From the NCBI GenBank assembly GCA_032433765.1, contig JAVIAB010000092.1, forward strand, positions 39,569,718-39,633,717: a stretch of 64,000 bases of DNA, in the 5' to 3' direction. Under the pieces are notes generated by a model. It saw nothing but the letters and a program-made list of their open reading frames with translations, searched no databases and was not told the origin of the DNA. Positions 57,299 to 64,000 of this stretch are shown here, in pieces. Made by a program: the position numbers and the translations under genes. The DNA comes from Megaustenia siamemsis. Taxonomy: Eukaryota > Mollusca > Gastropoda > Stylommatophora > Ariophantidae. Position 1 is the stretch's first letter. Every line of letters begins with the position of its first letter.

Positions 57299-58325
57299 AG
57301 ACTGATACTTCACTGATCAGAAACTGATGTGATTAATACTTCGCTGGGAAGAAGCTAAAGATAAAATAAATACATCACTGGACAGAAAGTAAAGAGAAGA
57401 TTAATACTTCACTGGACAGAAAGTAAAGCGAAGATTAATACTTCACTGGACAGAAAGTAAAGAGAAGATTAATACTTCACTGGACAGAAAGTAAAGAGAA
57501 GATTAGTACTTCACTGGACAGAAAGTAAAGAGAAGATTAGTACTTCACTGGACAGAAAGTAAAGAGAAGATTAGTACTTCACTGGACAGAAAGTAAAGAT
57601 AAAATTAATACTTCACTGGACAGAAAGTAAAGAGAAGATTAGTACTACACTGGACAGAAAGTAAAGAGAAGATTAGTACTTCACTGGACAGAAAGTAAAG
57701 AGAAGGTTAATACTTCACTGGACAGAAAGTAAAGAGAAGATTAGTACTTCACTGGACAGAAAGTAAAGAGAAGATTAATACTTCACTGGACAGAAAGTAA
57801 AGAGAAAATTAGTACTTCACTGGACAGAAAGTAAAGAGAAGATTAATACTTCACTGGACAGAAAGTAAAGAGAATACTAGTACTTCACTGGGCAGAAAGT
57901 AAAGAGAAGATTAGTACTTCACTGGGAAGAAGCTAAAGATAAAATTAATCCTTCACTGGACAGAAAGTAAAGAGAAGATTAATACTTCACTGGACAGAAA
58001 GTAAAGAGAAGATTAATACTTCACTGGACAGAAAGTAAAGAGAAGATTAGTACTTCACTGGACAGAAAGTAAAGAGAAGATTAGTACTTCACTGGGCAGA
58101 AAGTAAAGAGAAGATTAATACTTTACTGGGCAGAAAGTAAAGAGAAGATTAGTACTTCACTGGACAGAAAGTAAAGAGAAGATTAGTACTTCACTGGGCA
58201 GAAAGTAAAGAGAAGATTAGTACTTCACTGGGCAGAAAGTAAAGAGAAGATTAATATTTAACTGGACAGAAAGTAAAGAGAGGATTAAGACTTCACTGGG
58301 CAGAAAGACTGGGGAAAATTAATAC
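57299..58325 (+). repeat. 34-bp minisatellite, about 28 copies, joined to the 32-bp array
   Basis: Unit AAAGTAAAGAGAAGATTAAT + ACTTCACTGGACAG. Variants: GATTAGTACTT, ACTGGGCAG, and ACTGGGAAGAAGCTAAAGAT (57340 and 57920). Its AGTAAAGAG segment is also in the 32-bp unit, and the change of unit happens at that shared word (about 57289-57300). Confidence 0.97.
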
Positions 58326-58459
58326 TTCACTAGGCATGAAGATCCAAGACAAAAAGAAACAAGTTACATAGTAAGAAAACAATTAGAAAACCCAAGAATG
58401 AAAACCAGTAAAAAGCAACAACGTCAGCTTCAGCATTGAGCAACCCTATTGAGTTAACT

Positions 58460-58700
58460 ACTATCTATCTATCTATTGACCTTTCGAGCCGTAACCGGCC
58501 CATAGGGCGTAGACCAAGATACGCCTTCTCCTATCTGAATTTTTTGTTCTAGCAGTTTTCATTTAAAGATATTTTATCAAACCTCGCCATCTGTCTCTGT
58601 TCTGTGCAAGCAGTTCTATTCCACCGAGGGAGCCGACCCCCGCCGCCCCCGCCCCTCCCATCAATGTTCACCCCAGTGTCCCCCCCCCCCCCCGGCCCTC
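58460..58700 (-). mobile_element. RTE-D LINE, 3' fragment with a C-rich altered block
   Basis: 58460-58633 is nearly identical to 16740-16900 (TGACCTTTCGAGCCGTAACC, TTCTGTGCAAGCAGTTC). From 58634 to about 58695 the collinear sequence differs mostly by T to C on the plus strand, ending in a C run at about 58680-58693. Confidence 0.8.
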
Positions 58701-59494
58701 CTCTCTCTTTTAGGGCCGAAAAACTATCACTACTATCTACTGCTAATTTACACATTCTGTATCACGTTAACTACTATACCATCCATTTACTCATCAAGAT
58801 AGAAAGGTTATTGTTATTGATACTGTACACTTCCGCCCTGCCTCCAGTGTTCTTTACGACATTACAGGAAATAAGGTATATCGGATTTACGAAGCTAAGC
58901 TTATTGTATACATTTTAATTTAAATAAAAGAAGATATGATGTAGGGAAAGGTAAGAAAAGAATAAACATGCTAGCACATGAAAAATAGATCAAATAAACA
59001 CATTCTGCAATAACAATATGATGTTATTCCAATACTTTCACATCTTTAACATTATCTTTTTCTTTAAAGAACTCTCAGATAACACAGGGGTCAGAACGCA
59101 GATCTATGAACAGCTTAAAATGTTCATTCTGTTCACACAAGTCAGGTATTGTGAAACATTTGATTGCTCGCATTTGTTATGTATCTATTCCTACTGGAGA
59201 CCGACGATTTAACATTACATCACATACAATAAACATTGTCAATGAAGTGAACAAATCTGAAAATGTGCATGTTGCTATAAATATTAACAAGAAATATATT
59301 TACTTTCAAGTCTATTTCAAATCAAAGTTTCCCACACTGTCAATGATGGGAAAAGGTATATGAGAGGACAGAAAATACATACAACACAATTCTCAGCAAT
59401 ATAATATACAGCATCTAATTTAAAAATGGTAAAAATTGTAAAGTCTGTTGGATCAGCAAGTAAACAAATAAACAACAGAGATATATAAACACCA
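58701..59494. other. No recognised gene
   Basis: AT-rich. A plus-strand frame at 59106-59363 (includes HTINIVNEVNKSENVHVAIN) has no family I recognise. Confidence 0.4.
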
Positions 59495-59800
59495 TCATTA
59501 TAATCGTGTGCCATAACGGTCAGTGTAGGCGATCATGTCCTTCCACTATCTCCGATTCACTGTGTATCGTATCAATTTTATTGTTGACTGTTTTCCATGC
59601 CATGACACCAAGCTATTTAGTATTTTCTCTCTTTGTCGTCCGCGACCTCTCATTCGCTTTATTTTGCCAGTTGTAGCCAAGTATTCAACTTTCCTCTTCT
59701 CATGATGTTCCTGAAAAATGTTTATTGTTTATTTCTAGTTTTTCTTAGGAGCTCACTTTCTGTGTTCGCCTCTTTGAGAATTTCGTCGTATGTATTTTTA
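59495..59800 (-). mobile_element. RTE-C LINE, 3' fragment
   Basis: ATCGTGTGCCATAACGGTCA, then CACCAAGCTATTTAGTATTT and CATGATGTTCCTGAAAAATG, matching RTE-C at 9310-9690. The tail is degenerate. Confidence 0.78.
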
Positions 59801-60029
59801 AGTAATTCAGTTTATATGTGGAATTCATACTTCAGGTAATACCCCATATTTCGGGTTTGGCAAGAGAATTTGTTAAATTCTTGGAAAAGAAAGCTAAATG
59901 TCTAATGTAGTCAGTAAACAGTTTACAGCAATCAAACTTCTAGTTCCACACAATATTGTAAGTAGAAAGTATCAAGTAGCATCCATTGTCAGAACATACA
60001 GGATATGTATGTATATATTATATATGTAT

Positions 60030-60035
60030 GCATGT

Positions 60036-60069
<34 letters not shown>

Positions 60070-60070
60070 C
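60030..60070 (+). repeat. (CA)n then (TA)n
   Basis: TACACACACACACACACACA, then ATATATATATATATC, directly before the RTE-A end. Confidence 0.95.
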
Positions 60071-60359
60071 ATCGCCATCATCTTCAAGTACCTTGCCTGC
60101 TGGGATAGGTAATCAGTAGTCGTGTCTCTCCACAACTCTCCATCTCGACAGCTATTTATCATTTCTATTCTTTACCTTCTGCCAAGCCATTCTCTTAAGC
60201 TGTTTTGGTATCTTTTCTCTTTGCTTGCTTCTATTCCTTCGTCCCTCAAACTTCATTGTTATCGTGATATATTCTAGTTGTTCACTTCTTATTACATGGC
60301 CAAAAGTGATGATTGTTTCTTCCAAATACTGGAAATTGTTTTGGCCCTCCTTCAGAACG

Positions 60360-60360
<1 letters not shown>
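60071..60360 (-). mobile_element. RTE-A LINE, 3' fragment ending in (TA)n
   Basis: The minus strand reads [20 protein letters not shown], then NRSKQREKIPKQLKRMAWQK. The LINE match ends at CCTTCAGAACG (60348-60358), where (TA)n starts. Confidence 0.88.
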
Positions 60361-60436
<76 letters not shown>

Positions 60437-60517
60437 AATGTATATATATATATATATATATATATATGGCGTTTTGGCGTCTTGACAGACGGTTGGTAGC
60501 AAACAATCATATATATA

Positions 60518-60576
<59 letters not shown>

Positions 60577-60590
60577 TTATATATTGGAAG
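60359..60590. repeat. Three (TA)n blocks
   Basis: TA blocks at about 60359-60428, 60438-60467 and 60511-60585, separated by short unique pieces (GGCGTTTTGGCGTCTTGACA between the second and third). Long Ile-Tyr frames here are artefacts. Confidence 0.96.
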
Positions 60591-61130
60591 TGAGTGGTCT
60601 TTTTATAGTTGTCATTGTTGTTATCATTCCCAGCCCATACCTGAGTTCCCATTTTTGTTTTGTAGCTAGGTAGGCTGGAACGAGTAAGAGTGGGATTAAA
60701 CCAATAACAACTTAATGGCCAAACCCAGCACTCTAACTGTTGCATTACTTGCGCTCCACATCCATATATAGGGTGATTGCAAATTTTAATGGATAATCCA
60801 GGGAAAAGCGATCATTAAGGAACGTAAATTACATCATTTGATGTGATTCATGTGAGCTCTTGAGCAGTTTGGGGCTGTAATACATTCGTTGATAATTACT
60901 GTTCAGAATTCATTAAATATTGTCATTGCATAAAAATGTCTGCAGACAAAATAGTGCATGAAACCAGTAATAAATTATCTATTATAAGAGGTCGCAGTAG
61001 CGACGTCACGTGAGGGAAGCATAATGGATAGATGCTGCCCTGAGCGAAACATTTTTAAGTGCGCAAAATTTCAAAAGAAAGATCAAGAAAAGTTGTAACA
61101 AAAAATAATAAATGATTGGTTATGACGCTC
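60591..61130. other. No recognised feature
   Basis: Unassigned. CCCAGCACTCTAACTGTTGC at 60724 recalls the end of a tRNA-like unit but no promoter boxes are present. Confidence 0.4.
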
Positions 61131-61149
61131 GGTACTTGCCTCCCCCCCC

Positions 61150-61960
61150 CCTGTGTTAACAATCCACATACATGCTTTCTCCGGGTGTTTATAACCCACA
61201 TACATGCTTTGTCCGGGTGCCTTTACGTACAATTGCCCTGTGGTGTTTATAACCCACATACATGCTTGACAATGCCATACTTGCCTTGCCTACATGTTGA
61301 CAATCCACACACATGCCCTGCCCGGGTGTTTATAACCCACATACACGCTTTGTCCGGGTGTTTATACTTGACTTGCCTACGTGTTGACAATCCACACATT
61401 CATGCACCTCATGCTGTTAACCCACATATATGCCTTGCCTCGAGAGTTAACAACCCACATACATATATGCCTTGCTCCTGGCGCTGATAGCCCACATATA
61501 TGCCTTGCTCCTGGCGCTGATAGCCCACATATATGCCTTGCTCCTGGCGCTGATAGCCCACATATATGCCTTGCTCCTGGCGCTGATAGCCCACATATAT
61601 GCCTTGCTCCTGGCGCTGATAGCCCACATATTTACCCTGTCTCGTCGTTGACAACGCACATAAAATTCTTCCCCCGGGTGCTGACAACCCACATACTTTT
61701 CTTGCCCCGGGTGCTAACAACCCACATACTTTTCTTGCCCCGGGTGCTGACAACCCACATACTTTTCTTCCCCCGGGTGCTGACAACCCACATACTTTTC
61801 TTGCCCCGGGTGCTGACAACCCACATACTTTTCTTGCCCTGGGTACTGACAACCCACATACTTTTCTTGCCCCGGGTGCTGACAATCCACATACTTTTCT
61901 TACCCCGGGTGCTGACAACCCACATACTTGCTTTGCGCTTGTGTGGTGACAAATAACACA
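61150..61960 (-). repeat. 33-bp minisatellite in three unit classes
   Basis: All units share AACCCACATA. 61150-61440: diverged units of 30-40 bp (TCCGGGTGTTTATAACCCAC). 61465-61630: five near-identical units (GCTCCTGGCGCTGATAGCCC + ACATATATGCCTT). 61660-61930: about eight units (CCCCGGGTGCTGACAACCC + ACATACTTTTCTTG). The 33-bp period is a multiple of three, so frames stay open on both strands for about 190-205 codons. No signal peptide or known repeat protein is seen, so a protein is not claimed. Confidence 0.95.
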
Positions 61961-62670
61961 CTTATTTTGCCCGGGACGTTGGTAAATACAATTTAGAACC
62001 AAAAAAAAAAGATAAAAAAAGAACACATACCCATTTTGTGGCGTCTACTATGGAGTTTATGGAGGGGGTCTGAGAGTAAAATCTGCGTGTCCCAGTGCAG
62101 TGCGCCACGAGGTGTACAAATCATAGTTTTTATCTTAAACCCCCTTGAAAAATGTGGTCCTCAGGTGGGACAGTGACTGCGTTCACCTGATACGAAATCC
62201 ACAGTCCAGTGCACTCGGTCACTCGCACACATTGTTAGATGTCAGTTCAAGAGTTGTGTTGTATATTTTGATCATACATAAATAATACAGTTTTAATAAA
62301 TCATAACTCTCATTCAACAACATAGCTAACCGTTATCAGCGAATGTGATTGAAGGTGGAGGAGAGGGATGCGGAGGCAAGGGAAGATGGAGAAGAGAATA
62401 CAAACCTAAACCTTTCAAATGAGGAAGAAGATAACATTTTGGGAACCACTTGTCTAGACTGCTATGCATAACATTGATAAAAGATAAAGTACCAATGAAA
62501 TTTAATTTTCGTTTATACGTGCAATGAAACTTAACTAGTAATCTCATATATAGGGGTTTGAGCTAGTAAAGATGACACCTTAAACATTGAACGTCGCAAA
62601 TGGTGGGAGAAAATGGTGAACTTGGCATAGATTTGACAAACGAGATATTGCAGTTAAGATGCCAGGAGAT

Positions 62671-62672
<2 letters not shown>
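61961..62672. other. No recognised feature
   Basis: Unassigned; less AT-rich at 62030-62220. Confidence 0.4.

Positions 62673-62702
<30 letters not shown>
62673..62702. repeat. (TA)n microsatellite
   Basis: About 14 TA units. Confidence 0.95.
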
Positions 62703-62706
<4 letters not shown>

Positions 62707-63387
62707 AAATGCTTTAACTGACATCAAATTCTTAGCAAGTTCTCAAAGTGCTTGTCAGAAATGATTGTTTCATTTGTGTTCGATATGTGCTTCATACTTT
62801 AAACAGTTGCCCGCAGATGTACGTATTAACAAAAGCGTTAAGTTGTGAGTGCGAAGAGTACAATAATTTTGTCTGGAAAAATCGGTATTCTTATAACAGT
62901 CAAGTAAAAATACAGGAACAATGTTTTTCTTTGAGCGGTATGTCTGAATGCAGCTTTGAGATTTTTATTTTTAAAAATTCGCAGGCTATTTACTTACGTG
63001 AAAGTGGACCCGCAATATATCAAGACACTGATAGTTATTTTTTTATTTGGAAATCATAAACTTGCTGTCAAATTTCTGTATCAAAATGAAAAGCAAGGAT
63101 GATTATTTTTGTTTGCTTTCCACATAACTGTGTTTAGCGAAGACATAAAACAAGATACAATTAGGTGTCGTGACGTGAACTTGTCATAATTTAGAGATTT
63201 CATTTCTATCTCTGCTATAATTTAAAATATAATATTAATAAGTTGGTTTTCACCATGTTTATCTCCGGAAATAACCGGTGAAATACACAAAATATGTTGA
63301 ACATGTGAGCCTTTTTTTACAGGAGAAATGAAAAAAATATATTTAAAAAAAAACAGTATGGTTAAAACGTCACGTAACAACAGGACA
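62703..63387. other. No recognised gene
   Basis: A plus-strand frame of 103 codons (62748-63059) has no recognisable domain or splice context. Confidence 0.4.
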
Positions 63388-63436
63388 ACACAAACCTGAA
63401 CAACGTTTCGGCTCTATAAGCCTTCAGCATGAACAA
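63388..63436 (-). repeat. GTTTCGGC stem-loop motif, copy 5
   Basis: On the minus strand: ATGCTGAAGGCTTATAGAGC followed by CGAAACGTTG. GGCT and AGCC pair around the loop. Followed by a (CA)n run. Confidence 0.65.
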
Positions 63437-64000
63437 AAATACAACACACACACACATATGTATTTAAAATAAAAAGATATAATAAATAAAAATATATATA
63501 ATAATTTCAAACGAGAAGAAGAAATTAAAGGATAATTGAAAATAAAGACTTTCCTGCATAATCCTATGAGTAAGATTGTTAATGCGCACGGGGTATGTGT
63601 GCGTACACAAAAGTGAAAATGTGCGGACACAGCACACAGTAAAAGATGTTTCCGAAAACAGGTCAGCGTGCATATAATGTGCCTTTTTTCAACTTCAAAT
63701 TCAGGCACTAGTTCATTTGTAAAGATCTAGCTCCTACATTCTCTTTTATGAACAATACAGTGATAGTTCACCAAAATGGACCCGCCGGCGGCAATTGGAT
63801 CGTCTGATATTTTCGTTCCTCTTTTTAAAAACCAGACCAGATCTCTAATACTCATATAATCATGATAAAAATATACCACATAGTATGGCTGCGTCGAAAT
63901 TATACAGCGGACTGAAAACACTTGGTCTAGAAGTCCCTAGTTTTGCTGGACCATACAGCAACAATCGTTACATAATCTTTTTCATAATGTAATGAGAGGT
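63437..64000. other. No recognised feature
   Basis: AT-rich unassigned sequence to the end of the window. No first exon of the receptor recognised. Confidence 0.4.

Noticed and set aside
56247..58325. CRISPR-like regular repeats
   Set aside because: Units are contiguous with no spacers and the genome is eukaryotic; these are minisatellites.
58549..58918. Pro-rich and Gly-rich frames near 58600
   Set aside because: They come from the C-rich block inside an RTE-D fragment.
60359..60590. Ile-Tyr repeat frames of 70-118 codons
   Set aside because: Translation of (TA)n blocks.
61381..62026. Two frames of about 190-205 codons with 11-residue repeats
   Set aside because: The 33-bp period keeps frames open on both strands; no independent coding evidence.
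62748..63059. A 103-codon plus-strand frame as a host gene
   Set aside because: No domain, no splice sites that link it to anything, and ordinary AT-rich composition.
55312..64000. First exon(s) of the receptor (N-terminus and TM1)
   Set aside because: No hydrophobic segment with a donor in phase 2 and a GN..N or LA.aD pattern was seen on the minus strand; it may be beyond the window or in a short exon I missed.

Overview
The window is AT-rich eukaryotic DNA with introns, many retrotransposon fragments, tRNA-derived SINEs, minisatellites and long (TA)n tracts. There is no bacterial gene organisation. RTE-type and jockey-like LINEs, Pol III SINEs and an invertebrate-type peptide receptor gene suggest a lophotrochozoan, most likely a mollusc. 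That is inference; the sequence names no species.

One host gene can be supported. It is a class A (rhodopsin-like) G-protein coupled receptor on the minus strand, with five coding exons between 55311 and 42797. Splice sites and codon phases close at every junction except one, where an exon that adds 3n+1 bases is predicted but was not found. The exon(s) for the N-terminus, TM1 and most of TM2 were also not found and may lie beyond 64000. The introns (42956-55220) hold LINEs, SINEs and microsatellites.

Nearly everything else recognisable is mobile or repetitive DNA. Labels used here are mine. RTE-A, RTE-B, RTE-C and RTE-D are four RTE-like LINE families, told apart by their 3' ends. RTE-A, B and C end in ATG/TGA-type tails and RTE-D in a GATA tail. 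SINE-1 to SINE-5 are five tRNA-like SINE families.

Layout: 1-3400 has an RTE-C end and a three-level nest (RTE-D holding RTE-B holding SINE-5). 3890-4270 is SINE-2. 5667-6998 is a mariner element with perfect 40-bp inverted ends and a transposase broken by one stop codon. 7400-10535 has RTE-A and RTE-C fragments. 12150-14010 is a 28-bp minisatellite. 16736-19200 has RTE-D, SINE-1 and a (ATCT)n tract of about 67 units. 20030-22530 is a decayed jockey-like LINE. 26008-26483 is a 17-bp minisatellite. 28170-33210 is an RTE-B element split by a 4.2-kb rearranged RTE-A insertion with an 11-bp target duplication. 34-37.5 kb has LINE debris. 37.5-42.7 kb is mostly anonymous. 42.8-55.3 kb is the receptor gene. 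56.2-58.3 kb is two adjoining minisatellites (32 and 34 bp). 58.5-60.6 kb has LINE ends and (TA)n. 61.15-61.96 kb is a 33-bp minisatellite.

No CRISPR array, rRNA, functional tRNA or viral genome was seen, and I found no convincing new multi-gene system. The observations most worth checking are the receptor gene, the almost intact mariner, the nested and inverted RTE insertions, a local cluster of T-to-C differences in an RTE-D copy, a recurring stem-loop that resembles a hammerhead ribozyme core, and the higher-order minisatellites.
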